A DNA stretch of 49,062 bases from the NCBI RefSeq assembly GCF_000214135.1, contig NZ_AFIE01000023.1:1-49062 (forward strand). The letters run 5' to 3'. The notes below the pieces were generated by a model. The model did no database searches. It was not told the DNA's origin and saw only the letters and a program-made list of their open reading frames with translations. Of the stretch, positions 34,676 to 45,289 are shown in pieces. Positions within the stretch are counted from its first letter, which is position 1, and every line of letters starts with the position of its first letter. A program made the translations under genes and the position numbers. Source of the DNA: Acinetobacter sp. P8-3-8 (GTDB lineage: Bacteria > Pseudomonadota > Gammaproteobacteria > Pseudomonadales > Moraxellaceae).

Positions 34676-35371
34676 GTGCTCACGGAAACAGAACTTAACG
34701 TTTTACAAAATAATGTGTGGTATTCGCAACTACCGAGTTTATTTCAAGATTATATTACTCAACATGCAACACATTTATATATAGAACGTGATCAAGCAGT
34801 GTTCCATCATGGAGATCCTTTCGATGGTATTTATGCCGTAATTCAAGGCAAAATTCGCTTAGGCTATATCGATATTGAAGGCAATCAATCTATTGCAGCG
34901 ATTGTAGAACCCATTATGTGGTTTGGTGAAATTTCATTGGTGGATCAACAACCACGCTCTCACCATGCGATTGCCGTTGAAAAAAGTACCATTTTAAAAG
35001 TTTCTAGCACTGCAATTGAGCAAATACTGAAAGAACAGCCACAATTTTGGTTTCATATTGCGCAATTAACCAGCCAAAAATTACGTATTGCCTTTCTTGA
35101 ACTGATTGCAATTCAAACCCTGAACATCAGTCAAAGGCTGGCTCAACGTCTACTTTTTATTTTAAATGGTTACGGTAACCATGTGCATATTGAAAACCAT
35201 ATTATCCATCTATCACAGGAACAATTGGCGCAAATGCTGATGTGTTCAAGGCAAACCATTAACCAAGAATTACACTTATTGGAACAACAAGGTATTTTAA
35301 AAATTGCCTTTAGAAAAGTTGAAATTCTCGACGTTCAAAAACTTCATGCATTGGCACATTCTGCAATGTAA
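34676..35371 (+). CDS. Crp/Fnr-family transcriptional regulator
   Basis: 231 residues from GTG at 34676, chosen because AGGGA sits six bases upstream; the TTG at 34670 abuts that site. Cyclic-nucleotide-binding-like beta-roll (~20-125: GDPFDGIYAVIQGKIRLGYID, WFGEISLVDQQPRSHHAIA), dimer helix, then a winged helix with LSQEQLAQMLMCSRQTINQELHLLEQQGI. Lacks the FNR N-terminal cysteines, and the residues that bind cAMP in Crp are not clearly present, so its ligand is unknown. Divergent from the DUF962 gene. Confidence 0.88.
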   Translation: MLTETELNVLQNNVWYSQLPSLFQDYITQHATHLYIERDQAVFHHGDPFDGIYAVIQGKIRLGYIDIEGNQSIAAIVEPIMWFGEISLVDQQPRSHHAIAVEKSTILKVSSTAIEQILKEQPQFWFHIAQLTSQKLRIAFLELIAIQTLNISQRLAQRLLFILNGYGNHVHIENHIIHLSQEQLAQMLMCSRQTINQELHLLEQQGILKIAFRKVEILDVQKLHALAHSAM

Positions 35372-35551
35372 ATATTTATAAATAAATCACGATATTTAAA
35401 TACTTTTCTGAATACTGAAAAATGAATATTGTTAATATTAAACCAAGCTTAAACGGTTGGAATCTATAATCATTTTTATCATTAAAATATACAAATGATC
35501 TATTCCGCTTTACATGAATAAGATTTATATTTCAGTTTAGGCGCCGATGCC

Positions 35552-35992
35552 ATGATACGAAAGACGAAAAAGATGAAAAAAATCACAACGCTTCTTACCG
35601 CTGGACTTTTCACAGTCCTCAGTGCATCAGCTTTTGCTTGCCCAAAAGGCACAACATTGGTGGGTGGAACTGGGCCAAACCATAAAGGTGGCTCTTGTGT
35701 AGCAGCAAACGGTGTTGCCCAAAAAGCAAAAACTGAAACAGCAAAAGCCAAAACAGATACGACTAAAGCAAAAGATAAAGCAGTAACATCAACAAAAATG
35801 ACCGCAGATAAGTCTAAAGATACTGCGTTAAAAGCGAAAACTGATGCGACCACTAAAGTTAAAGCTGAGACCGATACAAAAGCCAAAGCGGCAACTCAAA
35901 CAAAGGCTAAAGTTGAAACCAAAACTCAAATGGCCAAAGATGCAAAAGATAAGGCAGTCAAAACAGCTTCAACAAATCCTTTAAAACCTTAA
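35552..35992 (+). CDS. Secreted Lys/Thr/Ala-rich low-complexity protein
   Basis: 146 residues (139 if the Met at 35573 is used; neither start has a good ribosome binding site). A signal peptide ends at ASAFA|C, followed by a short Gly/Cys-containing segment (CPKGTTLVGGTGPNHKGGSC). The remaining ~90 residues are almost only Lys, Thr, Ala, Asp and Glu in degenerate repeats such as TKAKDKAV and KAKTDATTKVKAE. This composition is typical of disordered, LEA-like hydrophilic proteins; desiccation-related hydrophilins are known in Acinetobacter, but similarity to those is compositional only. A perfect terminator hairpin follows. Confidence 0.75.
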   Translation: MIRKTKKMKKITTLLTAGLFTVLSASAFACPKGTTLVGGTGPNHKGGSCVAANGVAQKAKTETAKAKTDTTKAKDKAVTSTKMTADKSKDTALKAKTDATTKVKAETDTKAKAATQTKAKVETKTQMAKDAKDKAVKTASTNPLKP

Positions 35993-36024
35993 GCTTAATT
36001 CAACTATTCTGTTTCAATACAAAT

Positions 36025-36056
36025 AAAAATGGCGAAATTAAAATTTCGCCATTTTT
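36025..36056. terminator. Bidirectional terminator
   Basis: Perfect 15-bp arms 36025-36039 and 36042-36056 with a 2-nt loop and flanking A and T runs, between convergent genes. Confidence 0.9.
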
Positions 36057-36105
36057 AAATCAAAATCTAATTTTGAAAATATCTAACTAGAAAAAAATAC
36101 CTGAA

Positions 36106-36588
36106 CTAGAAAATATTATTATTGGCTTTAGTATTGCCTAAACTCGGATGATCAATCGCATCTTTACACTGTGCTTTGTCACGTTCATATTCTTGTTGAG
36201 TTTTGACAAGTTGCCCATCTTTTTCCAATGTCGCTCTCGCCCACGAATCTAAACTGGTCAAAGCTTTACGACACAAAGCATATTTTCCTTCAGTTACAGA
36301 ATCAGTCATTTTGACATTTATACGCCAATCTGTACTGAGCTTACGTACTGGTTTACGTACATTTTCCTGAATCAAATTTAATTGCTTACGATATACAAAT
36401 GGTTCAACTTGGTTCATCAGCTTCCAAGCTTCTTTGGCATAGGTCGTTGCATCATTGGTCAATTTAGGCGCAGCTTTAATCTCAACTTTTTCTTTAGGTT
36501 CAGTGGATGAATTGCCACACGCCGATAATGTGATCGCAATGATAACCAAGCTCATCGTCAATAAAACTTTCGACTGATTTGCGAACAT
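36106..36588 (-). CDS. Putative lipoprotein, unknown function
   Basis: 160 residues from the ATG at 36588. The open frame extends to 36753, but the upstream 55 codons overlap the divergent azlC gene and are not signal-like, while Met at 36588 starts a clean lipoprotein signal (VIIAITLSAC). Mature part: charged, helical, with two cysteines (YALCRKAL, KAQCKDAI) that may form a disulfide. Family not recognised. Confidence 0.75.
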   Translation of the reverse strand: MFANQSKVLLTMSLVIIAITLSACGNSSTEPKEKVEIKAAPKLTNDATTYAKEAWKLMNQVEPFVYRKQLNLIQENVRKPVRKLSTDWRINVKMTDSVTEGKYALCRKALTSLDSWARATLEKDGQLVKTQQEYERDKAQCKDAIDHPSLGNTKANNNIF

Positions 36589-36690
36589 AAAGTAAGGCCT
36601 AATTAAACATTTCGGCACTATGCTATTAAATTCAGGTAAAATACACAATCTTGATTTCGTTTTTGTTTTACTCCCCCGCTTAGGTGTACC

Positions 36691-37428
36691 GTGTCTGAAC
36701 ACAATTCTCCAGTCATTCCTGCTGGTTTTTGGCAAGGCGCTAAAGATAGTCAAGCGATTATCTTTACATATTTACCTGTGTCTTTTGCTTTTGGCGTTTC
36801 TGCAACACAATTCGGTTTTAGTGCATGGGAAGCCTTATTCTTATCGTGTTCTATGTATGCAGGCGCCAGTCAGTTTCTTGTCGTTGCGTTATTAGGTAGT
36901 GGCACTTCGATTTGGATGACGGCACTCACTGTGATTGCCTTAGACATTCGCCATGTACTTTATGGCCCTGCATTGCAAAATTTAATTCAAGACCGTTTAA
37001 ATATGAAGAAAACGGCGATTTGGGCATGGGGACTTACAGACGAAGTTTTTGCAGCAGGCATGATCAAACTTTCACAACGACGTCAAGAATGGTCTGAATC
37101 ATGGATGCTTGGGTTGAGTCTATTTAGCTGGCTATCATGGGCATTGGGTTCATTCTTAGGAGGCTTATTTGCAGATCAAGTCAGTCATCTACCTCAATTT
37201 TTACAAGCCGCTTTAGATTTCTTACTGCCTGCTTTATTTCTCAGCTTCTTACTTGCTGCATTTGAGAAGAAATACACCTTTGTAGTCGCTGTCTCTTTAA
37301 TCGTTTCTGCTTTGGCTTGTTATTTTATCAATATGTCTGCTGCAATTTTTATCGGTATTGCATCGGGTATTTTGGCAGGATTATTTAAGCATTATATGCT
37401 CAAACAACATGATGAAGTGAGTATTTAA
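36691..37428 (+). CDS. azlC: AzlC-family branched-chain amino-acid exporter, large subunit
   Basis: 245 residues with about seven membrane helices. GTG start at 36691. AKDSQAIIFTYLPVSFAFGVSA, SCSMYAGASQFLVVALL, ALDIRHVLYGPALQ and GLTDEVFAAG are the AzlC/YgaZ signatures. Acts with AzlD, whose gene begins one base after its stop, to export branched-chain amino acids or similar compounds. Confidence 0.9.
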   Translation: MSEHNSPVIPAGFWQGAKDSQAIIFTYLPVSFAFGVSATQFGFSAWEALFLSCSMYAGASQFLVVALLGSGTSIWMTALTVIALDIRHVLYGPALQNLIQDRLNMKKTAIWAWGLTDEVFAAGMIKLSQRRQEWSESWMLGLSLFSWLSWALGSFLGGLFADQVSHLPQFLQAALDFLLPALFLSFLLAAFEKKYTFVVAVSLIVSALACYFINMSAAIFIGIASGILAGLFKHYMLKQHDEVSI

Positions 37429-37429
37429 G

Positions 37430-37771
37430 ATGGATTTGCAGATTATCTTGGTCGGCATATTGGTGGGAATTGCAAACTTTGCATCACGTTTTGGGCCATT
37501 CTACGTGATTCAAAAAACGCATAAAAACACGCAGAACCGTGGTGCGACTTGGTTAAGAATCGCTTTAGGCAGTATTGGCATTGCAGCGATTAGTTCGATG
37601 CTCATCGTTGCGACCCTTCCACCATTGATTGAAACACCGAATAAAAGCGTTGCGATGTTGGTTGGGTTTATTGTTCTCACTGGACTGTATTTTAAGTTTA
37701 AACGTATCGTTTTAGCGACTTTAACGGCGGCTTTGGCCTATGGTTTGGTTTATACTTATATGCCTCTGTAA
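37430..37771 (+). CDS. azlD: AzlD-family exporter small subunit
   Basis: 113 residues, three to four membrane helices, one base after azlC. FASRFGPFYVIQ and LRIALGSIGIAAISSMLIVATLPPL place it in the AzlD/YgaH family, the obligate partner of AzlC. Confidence 0.87.
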   Translation: MDLQIILVGILVGIANFASRFGPFYVIQKTHKNTQNRGATWLRIALGSIGIAAISSMLIVATLPPLIETPNKSVAMLVGFIVLTGLYFKFKRIVLATLTAALAYGLVYTYMPL

Positions 37772-37852
37772 TCAAATAAAGTCTTTCGTTGCTATTTTCA
37801 ATTTAAAAAGATAAGGGATAATAGGTATTGATTATAAATAAAGAAAAATATC

Positions 37853-38242
37853 ATGTCACAAATCAAAATTTACGCATTAAATGAAACAATTGCACAACTT
37901 AGAATCAAACTTTCAAATGCCATTCATGAAGCACTTGTCGAATCTTTGGCATATCCAAAAGAGAAAATATTTCAACGTTTCATTCCTTTAGAATAAGAGC
38001 ACTTCATTTATCCTGCTGATCGAAGTGATTTATACACCATCATTGAGATATCAATGTTCGAGGGTCGTTCTAAAGAAGCAAAGAAAGCATTCATTTTAAA
38101 ATTGATTCAAAATATACATTTACAATGTGGTATTGGTATCAATGATATCGAAATTACTATTTTTGAAACACCCAAAGAAAATTGGGGAATACGGGGTCAA
38201 AATGCGGATGAACTGGTATTGAATTACAAAGTGAATGTCTAA
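37853..38242 (+). pseudogene. Tautomerase-family gene interrupted by an in-frame stop
   Basis: From the ATG at 37853 the frame reads MSQIKIYALNETIAQLRIKL, later YPKEKIFQRFIPLE and a TAA at 37994-37996. The same frame continues EHFIYPADRSDLYTIIEISM, FEGRSKEAKKAFILKLIQNI, then IFETPKENWGIRGQNADEL and a stop at 38240-38242. Together 129 codons form a complete tautomerase-like protein (macrophage-migration-inhibitory-factor fold, Tautomerase_2 type), with PKENWGIRG as the family's C-terminal signature. A single nonsense change has broken it; a 62-residue fragment could start at the Met at 38054. Confidence 0.7.
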
Positions 38243-38382
38243 ACAGAACACCATTTTTAAAGGAAATTGCTATATATACTCTGCTGTTAGACAATATCAA
38301 GATTTTATCTCAATTCCCCCTTAACACTGGTTCTAGTTCTGCTATGCTTAAACATCATAAATTCTAAGCATGGAAGAATCGC

Positions 38383-39603
38383 ATGAGCGTCACAATTGGT
38401 ACTCCACTTCAGCCTTCAGCTTTTAAAGTCCTACTTTTGGGATCAGGTGAACTAGGTAAAGAAGTGGTCATTTCCCTACAGCGTCTCGGTGTAGAAGTAC
38501 ACGCTGCTGACCGTTATGAAAATGCACCAGCGATGCAAGTTGCGCATTTCTCTTATGCCCTAAATATGGCAGATCCTACGGAATTAAAAGCGCTCATAGA
38601 ACAAGTAAAACCAGATTTAATTGTTCCAGAAATTGAAGCAATTGCAACTCAGGTACTGGTTGAAATAGAACAACAAAATATTGCAACCGTTATTCCTTCT
38701 GCAAAAGCGGTAAACCTCACCATGAACCGTGAAGGTATTCGTCGTTTAGCTGCTGAAGAATTGGGCTTACCAACATCTGCTTATCGCTTTGCAAACAGTT
38801 TAGAAAGTTTCCGTGCCGCATGTGATGATATTGGTTATCCAAACTTTGTTAAACCTGTGATGTCTTCATCAGGCAAAGGTCAATCTCGCGTTAAAGAATT
38901 TTCGGAAGTAGATGCTGCTTGGGAATATGCCCAAACAGGTGGTCGAGTCAATCAAGGTACGGTAATCGTTGAATCACAAATTGATTTTGATTTTGAAATT
39001 ACATTACTCACCGTTCGTTCGAAAAATCCAGAAACAGGTGAAATTGAAACATCGTATTGTGACCCGATTGGACACCGCCAAGATGCAGGCGACTATGTAG
39101 AAAGCTGGCAACCACAACAGATGACTGAAGCGGCTCTCACCGAAGCAAAACGTATTGCCAATAAAGTCACTGTAGCCCTTGGCGGGTGTGGTATTTTTGG
39201 TGTAGAACTATTTGTAAAAGGCGATAAAGTGTGGTTTAGTGAAGTATCTCCTCGTCCACACGATACAGGTTTAGTCACGCTTGCGTCACAATTCCAAAGT
39301 GAATTTGAATTACATGCACGTGCGATTTTAGGCTTACCTGTCAATACACAACGTCATAGCATTGCTGCCAGTGCAGTCATCTATGCAGGTGTAGATGCAA
39401 GTAATCTTTCTTATTCTGGCTTAAATTTTGCTTTAGAAAACCCAAATACAGATTTACGTCTTTTTGGAAAACCTGAAGGCTTTAAACGTCGTCGTATGGG
39501 CGTAGCGACTGCACGTGCTGAAAACACCGATAAAGCTCGTGAACTTGCATTTGAAACTGCATCAAAAGTTACTGTTAATTTAGGAACGACTGACATTTCA
39601 TAA
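38383..39603 (+). CDS. purT: Formate-dependent phosphoribosylglycinamide formyltransferase
   Basis: 406 residues (E. coli 392). ATP-grasp enzyme using formate and ATP to formylate glycinamide ribonucleotide in purine synthesis. N-terminal [40 protein letters not shown], the Gly-rich ATP loop [12 protein letters not shown], and [19 protein letters not shown] are PurT hallmarks. Separate from the upstream pseudogene by 140 bp. Confidence 0.96.
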   Translation: MSVTIGTPLQPSAFKVLLLGSGELGKEVVISLQRLGVEVHAADRYENAPAMQVAHFSYALNMADPTELKALIEQVKPDLIVPEIEAIATQVLVEIEQQNIATVIPSAKAVNLTMNREGIRRLAAEELGLPTSAYRFANSLESFRAACDDIGYPNFVKPVMSSSGKGQSRVKEFSEVDAAWEYAQTGGRVNQGTVIVESQIDFDFEITLLTVRSKNPETGEIETSYCDPIGHRQDAGDYVESWQPQQMTEAALTEAKRIANKVTVALGGCGIFGVELFVKGDKVWFSEVSPRPHDTGLVTLASQFQSEFELHARAILGLPVNTQRHSIAASAVIYAGVDASNLSYSGLNFALENPNTDLRLFGKPEGFKRRRMGVATARAENTDKARELAFETASKVTVNLGTTDIS

Positions 39604-39686
39604 ATGATTTGTGTTTTTGGCTGAAATTGAAATCATTTCAGCCACTTCCTTAAACAATTGACTCATCATTTTCGGACAATATATCC

Positions 39687-42353
39687 ATGATCAACACCTC
39701 TCCTCTGTTGGAATATGTAAACGATAATCACGACATTCAAGGCATTACCCAATGGCGCAGCGTTGTTGAACAACAGTTAGATGAGGCATTCGATCATGGC
39801 TCTCCGATCCGAGATATTATCCGCACCCGATCAAATTTAATTGATCAAGCTTTAATTTTTCTTTGGAATCACGCTGAACTCGATCAAGAAGACTTTGGTC
39901 TTTTTGCCGTTGGTGGTTATGGGCGACGAGAAATGTTGCCTTATTCTGATGTCGATATCATGGTTCTTTCCAAAGAAGAACTAACAGAAGAACAAGAAAA
40001 AAAGGTCACTTCATTCATTTCATCACTTTGGGATGTTGGTAATTTCAAACCGGGAATCAGTGTGCGTTCAATTCCTTCGTGTTTTGAACAAGCCACCAAT
40101 GATTTAACTGTAGCAACGACCTTGATCGAAGCACGTTTGATTACTGGTAATCAGCATCTGATGAAATGGCCAAGACGTATTGTTTCGCAAACTTGGACAG
40201 ATCGAACCTTCTTTGATGCCAAAATGGATGAGCAAGCACGTCGTTATGCTCAACATAATAATACTGAAAGCAACTTAGAACCTGACATCAAAAATGCACC
40301 GGGCGGTATTCGAGATATTAATCAAATCGGCTGGATTGCCAAACGACATTTCCGTGTCAATCGTATTTATGACCTTGTCCATTTAGGCTTTATTTCTGAG
40401 TTTGAGCTGAGTGTGCTCGAAGATGCTGAAAATTTCCTTTGGGAAATCCGTCACCATTTACATCGTTTGACCAAACGTGATGAAAATCGTTTATTATTTG
40501 ATTATCAACGTGATATTGCTGCAAAATTTGGTTATAACCGTGAGGATGACCATCATCCGAACTATCCAATTGAACAGTTCATGAAACGTTATTATCGAAC
40601 TGCTCAACAAGTCAGTACACTGAATGAAATGCTTTTGGCTTATTTCAATGAGTCTGTCATTACACCTCGCTTACCCAATTATGAGCGTAAAATTGAAAGC
40701 ATTAATGAACATTTTAAATTGGTCGATGGCAAACTTGCCGTGCAACACCATAAAATTTTCTCAGAAAATCCAAGTGCAATTTTAGAAATTTTCTATTTAT
40801 TGGCAAATCGTCCTGAAATTGAAGGGATTCGTGCACGTACACTAAGATTGCTGACTTTAGCCGCAAAACGTATTGATCAGGCTTATCGTTCAAATCCAGC
40901 CAATCAAGCTTTATTCATGGCCATTATTCGTTCACCGCATCGTTTATATGAAACGATGGTGGCAATGAAACGTTATGGTGTCCTTGGAAATTACATTCCT
41001 GCTTTTGGTCAAATTTTGGGTTTGATGCAATATGACTTATTTCATATCTATACCGTTGATGCACACACTTTATTATTGATTCGAAATTTAAATCGTTTTA
41101 AAGAACCTGAATTTGCTAAAGACTATCCTGTAGTCAGTTCAGTCTTTCAACGTTTAGTACGCCGTGACATCGTATTTTTAGCGGCATTGTTCCATGATAT
41201 TGCCAAAGGTCGTGGCGGTGATCATAGTGAATTGGGTGCAGAAGATGCGATTGAATTCTGTCAAGCACATGGTTTCACTGAACGTGAATGTAATCTTGTT
41301 GCATGGTTAATTCAAAACCATCTGTTAATGTCTATGACAGCGCAGAAAAAAGATATTTCTGACCCTGATGTGGTCAAAGCGTTTGCTGAAAAGCTTGGTG
41401 ATATGGAGCATTTGGATTATCTCTATACCTTAACTGTTGCAGATATCAATGCGACCAATCCAAAACTTTGGAATACATGGCGCTCTTCTTTGATGCGTCA
41501 ATTGTATACCCACGCACGTGATGTGATTCGCTCAGGTCTGGAACGCCCTGTCGATTATCAAATGTTAATTGAAGATACCAAGTTCTCTGCAAGTGAAGTG
41601 CTAGTCAATGAATTCCCACTTGAACAAGTCGAAAAGGTTTGGCAAGAACTGGGCGATGAGTATTTTCTTAAAGAATCTGCGGATGAAATTGCATGGCATA
41701 CTCGCGCCATTTTACAGCATGGCGATAACCCCGCACCATTAGTGCTCATGCGTGCGCACCGTAAAGCAGCACAGGATGCAGTACAAATCTTTATTTATAC
41801 TCAAGATCAACCCAACTTATTTGCAACCACAGTTGCGATTTTGGATCGTATGAATTTGGATGTTCAAGATGCACGTATTATCACTGCAACCAAAGCTTTT
41901 AGTTTAGATACTTATGTTGTTTTAGACCGTTTTGGTACATTGCTTACGGATCCAGAACGTGAACAAACTGTAAAAACAGCTTTAGTCAAAGCATTGAGTG
42001 AATCTGATAAATATCCGGGCTTAATGCAACGCCGTATTCCACGTCAGCTCAGACATTTTGATATCGAAAATACAGTCGATATCACGTTCAATGAAGCCTT
42101 ACGTCAAAATATGGTTGAGATTTCCACACTCGATCAACCCGGTTTGTTGGCTCGTATTGGCGGTTTGTTTATGATGCAAGGTTTAGACATCCATTCTGCT
42201 AGAATTGCCACATTGGGCGAAAAAGCAGAGGATATTTTCTTTGTCACCAAAAAAGATGGTGCGCCATTAACAGATGCAGAATCTGAGGTTTTTGTCGCAC
42301 AACTTAAAGCTGCTTTAGATGAAGCATCGAACCAAGTCTCTGGCCAAAATTAA
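39687..42353 (+). CDS. glnD: PII uridylyltransferase/uridylyl-removing enzyme GlnD
   Basis: 888 residues. It uridylylates or deuridylylates PII in response to glutamine, controlling nitrogen assimilation. Order: nucleotidyltransferase ([19 protein letters not shown], residues ~74-92, catalytic Asp pair SDVD at 87-90), HD hydrolase domain ([21 protein letters not shown] from ~502), two C-terminal ACT domains (about 705-780 and 810-885) that sense glutamine. The dapC gene follows after 65 bp. Confidence 0.96.
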   Translation: MINTSPLLEYVNDNHDIQGITQWRSVVEQQLDEAFDHGSPIRDIIRTRSNLIDQALIFLWNHAELDQEDFGLFAVGGYGRREMLPYSDVDIMVLSKEELTEEQEKKVTSFISSLWDVGNFKPGISVRSIPSCFEQATNDLTVATTLIEARLITGNQHLMKWPRRIVSQTWTDRTFFDAKMDEQARRYAQHNNTESNLEPDIKNAPGGIRDINQIGWIAKRHFRVNRIYDLVHLGFISEFELSVLEDAENFLWEIRHHLHRLTKRDENRLLFDYQRDIAAKFGYNREDDHHPNYPIEQFMKRYYRTAQQVSTLNEMLLAYFNESVITPRLPNYERKIESINEHFKLVDGKLAVQHHKIFSENPSAILEIFYLLANRPEIEGIRARTLRLLTLAAKRIDQAYRSNPANQALFMAIIRSPHRLYETMVAMKRYGVLGNYIPAFGQILGLMQYDLFHIYTVDAHTLLLIRNLNRFKEPEFAKDYPVVSSVFQRLVRRDIVFLAALFHDIAKGRGGDHSELGAEDAIEFCQAHGFTERECNLVAWLIQNHLLMSMTAQKKDISDPDVVKAFAEKLGDMEHLDYLYTLTVADINATNPKLWNTWRSSLMRQLYTHARDVIRSGLERPVDYQMLIEDTKFSASEVLVNEFPLEQVEKVWQELGDEYFLKESADEIAWHTRAILQHGDNPAPLVLMRAHRKAAQDAVQIFIYTQDQPNLFATTVAILDRMNLDVQDARIITATKAFSLDTYVVLDRFGTLLTDPEREQTVKTALVKALSESDKYPGLMQRRIPRQLRHFDIENTVDITFNEALRQNMVEISTLDQPGLLARIGGLFMMQGLDIHSARIATLGEKAEDIFFVTKKDGAPLTDAESEVFVAQLKAALDEASNQVSGQN

Positions 42354-42418
42354 GTTTCATCTTTTGTGCTTAGTTTTATCTTTAATATCGTTATCTTAAA
42401 TATCATGGTAGTTGTTTC

Positions 42419-43588
42419 ATGAACTCTAGTTTGTCTTTATTACATCCTTATCCTTTTGAAAAGTTAACTCAACTTTTTAAGGATGTTCAACCAGCAGATT
42501 TGCCCTTAATTCCCCTATCGATTGGTGAACCAAAGCACCCTGCGCCTGAGTTTGTGAAACAAGCGATTATTGAGAATTTTCAACACCTTTCAACTTATCC
42601 AAATAGCAAAGGTTTACCTGAACTTAGACAAAGTATTGCTGATTGGCTAACACGCCGTTTTAAGCTCAATTCAATCAGTGCTGAAGATCATATCATTCCT
42701 GTTACAGGTACTCGTGAAGGTATTTTTTCTTTTGTCCAAGCGTTGATAAATCGTGATGATGCACCCTATGTGGTCATGCCAAATCCTTTTTATCAAATTT
42801 ATGAAGGTGCAACACTTCTCGCTGGTGCAAAACCTTATTTTATTAATTGCACCGAAGAAAATGGCTATCTTGGTGATTTTGACGCAGTTCCTGCCGAAGT
42901 TTGGGAAAAAACAGCATTATTGTTTGTTTGCACACCAGGAAATCCCACAGGTGCAGTACTTTCAAAAGAACAATTTAAAAAGTTGATTGCACTGTCTGAC
43001 CAATATGATTTTGTGATTGCTTCTGACGAATGTTATTCAGAATTATGGTTTGATCAAGCACCAACAGGTCTGCTCGAAGTCTGCGCTGAATTAGGGCGTA
43101 ATGATTATAAAAACTGTATCGTTTTTCATTCTCTATCAAAACGCTCTAACTTACCCGGCATGCGTTCTGGTTTTGTTGCAGGTGATGCAGCATTACTCAA
43201 ACCTTATTTAAAATTCCGTACTTATCACGGCGCAGCCATGCCCGTTCAACATCAGTTGGCTTCAATTGCAGCTTGGAATGATGAAGCACATGTAGAAGAA
43301 AATCGTAAGTTATACCGTGCTAAATTTGATTTATTTCAAAATGAATTAGGCGGATTGTTTCCTTTACAAAAACCAGATGCAGGTTTTTACTATTGGCTCA
43401 AAGTAGACAATGATGAAAACTTTGCCAAAATGTTACTTGAGAAAGCCAATATTAAAGTTTTACCAGGTCGCTATTTATCACGTAAAACTGCACAGGGTAA
43501 TCCGGGCGAAGGTCATGTACGTATGGCGTTGGTTGCAGATATTGCACAATGTGAAGAAGCCATTCAACGTTTAAAAGCAATTCTGTAA
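42419..43588 (+). CDS. dapC: N-succinyldiaminopimelate aminotransferase
   Basis: 389 residues of the class I aminotransferase fold, DapC type, in lysine and peptidoglycan synthesis. NPFYQIYEGA, TPGNPTGAV (Asn175), SDECYSELWF (Asp203), and SLSKRSNLPGMRSG with the Schiff-base Lys241. The close glnD neighbour is a known association in proteobacteria. A strong terminator follows. Confidence 0.93.
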   Translation: MNSSLSLLHPYPFEKLTQLFKDVQPADLPLIPLSIGEPKHPAPEFVKQAIIENFQHLSTYPNSKGLPELRQSIADWLTRRFKLNSISAEDHIIPVTGTREGIFSFVQALINRDDAPYVVMPNPFYQIYEGATLLAGAKPYFINCTEENGYLGDFDAVPAEVWEKTALLFVCTPGNPTGAVLSKEQFKKLIALSDQYDFVIASDECYSELWFDQAPTGLLEVCAELGRNDYKNCIVFHSLSKRSNLPGMRSGFVAGDAALLKPYLKFRTYHGAAMPVQHQLASIAAWNDEAHVEENRKLYRAKFDLFQNELGGLFPLQKPDAGFYYWLKVDNDENFAKMLLEKANIKVLPGRYLSRKTAQGNPGEGHVRMALVADIAQCEEAIQRLKAIL

Positions 43589-43604
43589 ACTAAACTCGTT
43601 GCAA

Positions 43605-43634
43605 TAAAATGGGCTTTATGAAAGCCCATTTTAT
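43605..43634 (+). terminator. Terminator of dapC
   Basis: Perfect 13-bp arms 43605-43617 and 43621-43633 with a 3-nt loop; the right arm ends in TTTTA. Confidence 0.9.
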
Positions 43635-44028
43635 TGGCTACTTTCAAGAATTCTAATGACACATATCGTTTAGTATCTTTCAATAAGAAAAATATCAAAT
43701 AAAGCTATTTTCCAATAATAACAATGGCTTACATAATGAATAACTGCAATTAATTTTTCCTTATTCACCTATTCACTTGCATTCACAATAAAATAATTAA
43801 TCCAATAATATTTACATAGGAATTCTAAATTATTCAAAATAGGAAATATAAGACACATATAAAATTAAACAAGAACAAGTTATAAAAATATTTAAATATT
43901 GTGATAAATAATTGAAATGTAATGTTCTTTTAAATTTAGACTTTTAGCTTAATAAGCACCTTGTCACTTGACCAGATGTTCATAACTTAGTCTATACTTG
44001 AGCATCTCTATTTATTTCAAAAATAAAA
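43635..44028. other. AT-rich region upstream of the RND pump genes
   Basis: About 395 bp with no credible gene. A possible promoter is TTGACC (near 43968) with TATACT about 19 bp further on, close to the pump operon start; spacing is suboptimal. No regulator gene is adjacent. Confidence 0.4.
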
Positions 44029-45288
44029 ATGAATTTGAACAATGCTCAATTAAAAAAGCAACCTAATTTAAAAATATGGATCATTCTCGCTGGCATTCTT
44101 ATTATTTTAATTGTTGCTTTTATTTTTTATAAATCAACACACAACAAACAATCTCTTTCAAAAGATACTGGAGCTGTTGCTTCTAAAACCAAAGCTGCAC
44201 TTACAGTGACTGTGGTTGAACCTGAACAACAAAACTGGAGACAAAACTTTACTGCAAATGGCAATATTGCGGCATGGCAAGAAGTGGTGATTGGAAGTGA
44301 GCTTTCTGGACAACGCATTACCAAAGTTTATGTCAATGTGGGCGATACTGTGCAACGTGGTCAAGTTTTGGCAGAAATTAACAGTGAAAGCATCCGTGCT
44401 GATTTAGCTTCTGCCAAAGCCAATTATGCAGAAGCGCAGGCTGTACTAGCCGATGCCAGTGCGAACAATAAACGTTTTCAGCAGTTAAAAAATACTGGTG
44501 CGATTTCAGCACAAGAAGTCACTCAATATCAAACTTCACAAAATACTGCCCATGCCCGTTTAGATGCTGCAAAAGCACGAATCGACAGTGATCAACTTCG
44601 TTTAACTCAAACCCAAGTCATTGCACCTGATCGTGGTGTAATTTCAGCACGTAATGCAACAGTTGGGTCTTTGGCACAAACAGGTCAAGAAATGTTCCGC
44701 CTAATCCGTGATGATCGTTTGGAATGGCGAGCAGAAGTCACTTCAACAGATTTATACAAATTGAAGCAAGGCATGACTGCACAAATTATCTCACCAGATC
44801 CATCACAAGCACCTGTCAAAGGGACTGTACGTATGATTGCCCCTGTCATAGACCCACAAACACGTTTTGGATTGGTTTATGTCGATCTTCCAACAACTGA
44901 TGCAGTGCGTATGGGGATGTTCGTCAAAGGTTCTTTTGATTTGGGTGAAAAACCTGCCCTAACCCTTCCGCAATCTGCCTTGCTATTACGAGATGGCTTT
45001 TCTTATATTTTTATTGTGAATAAAGACAACCGCGTGACTCAACAAAAAGTAACCCTTGGACGTAGACTGAATGACCGTGTTGAGATTTTAGATTTGCCAA
45101 GTAGCAATACAAATAGTACAAACAATGCAAATAGTACAAACAATGCAAATAGTACAAATCATGCAAACAACATCAAAGTTGTTGCATCTGGTGCAGGGTT
45201 TTTAGCTGATGGTGATTTGATCAAAATAGCGCATGCTATTCCAGATACCCCTTTGACCAAGCAACTTGTGAACGATCAGGAGAAATAA
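44029..45288 (+). CDS. RND efflux periplasmic adaptor (membrane fusion protein)
   Basis: 419 residues. N-terminal membrane anchor (~15-35) without lipobox, then lipoyl/hairpin domains (GQRITKVYVNVGDTVQRGQVLAEINS, VIAPDRGVISARNATVGSLAQTGQEMFRLI) and a beta-barrel domain. Links the inner-membrane RND pump to an outer-membrane channel. A tandem repeat encoding NSTNNA (45112-45165) lies near the C-terminus and interrupts the final domain. The pump gene follows after one base. Confidence 0.9.
   Translation: MNLNNAQLKKQPNLKIWIILAGILIILIVAFIFYKSTHNKQSLSKDTGAVASKTKAALTVTVVEPEQQNWRQNFTANGNIAAWQEVVIGSELSGQRITKVYVNVGDTVQRGQVLAEINSESIRADLASAKANYAEAQAVLADASANNKRFQQLKNTGAISAQEVTQYQTSQNTAHARLDAAKARIDSDQLRLTQTQVIAPDRGVISARNATVGSLAQTGQEMFRLIRDDRLEWRAEVTSTDLYKLKQGMTAQIISPDPSQAPVKGTVRMIAPVIDPQTRFGLVYVDLPTTDAVRMGMFVKGSFDLGEKPALTLPQSALLLRDGFSYIFIVNKDNRVTQQKVTLGRRLNDRVEILDLPSSNTNSTNNANSTNNANSTNHANNIKVVASGAGFLADGDLIKIAHAIPDTPLTKQLVNDQEK
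45112..45165 (+). repeat. Three 18-bp tandem repeats in the adaptor gene
   Basis: Units at 45112-45129, 45130-45147 and 45148-45165; the first two are identical, the third has one change. Each encodes NSTNNA or NSTNHA. The unit is a multiple of three, so copy number can change without breaking the frame. Confidence 0.9.
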
Positions 45289-45289
45289 T

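Noticed and set aside
36589-36753. N-terminal extension of the lipoprotein frame
   Set aside because: Overlaps azlC on the other strand and precedes a perfect lipoprotein signal, so the internal ATG is the start.
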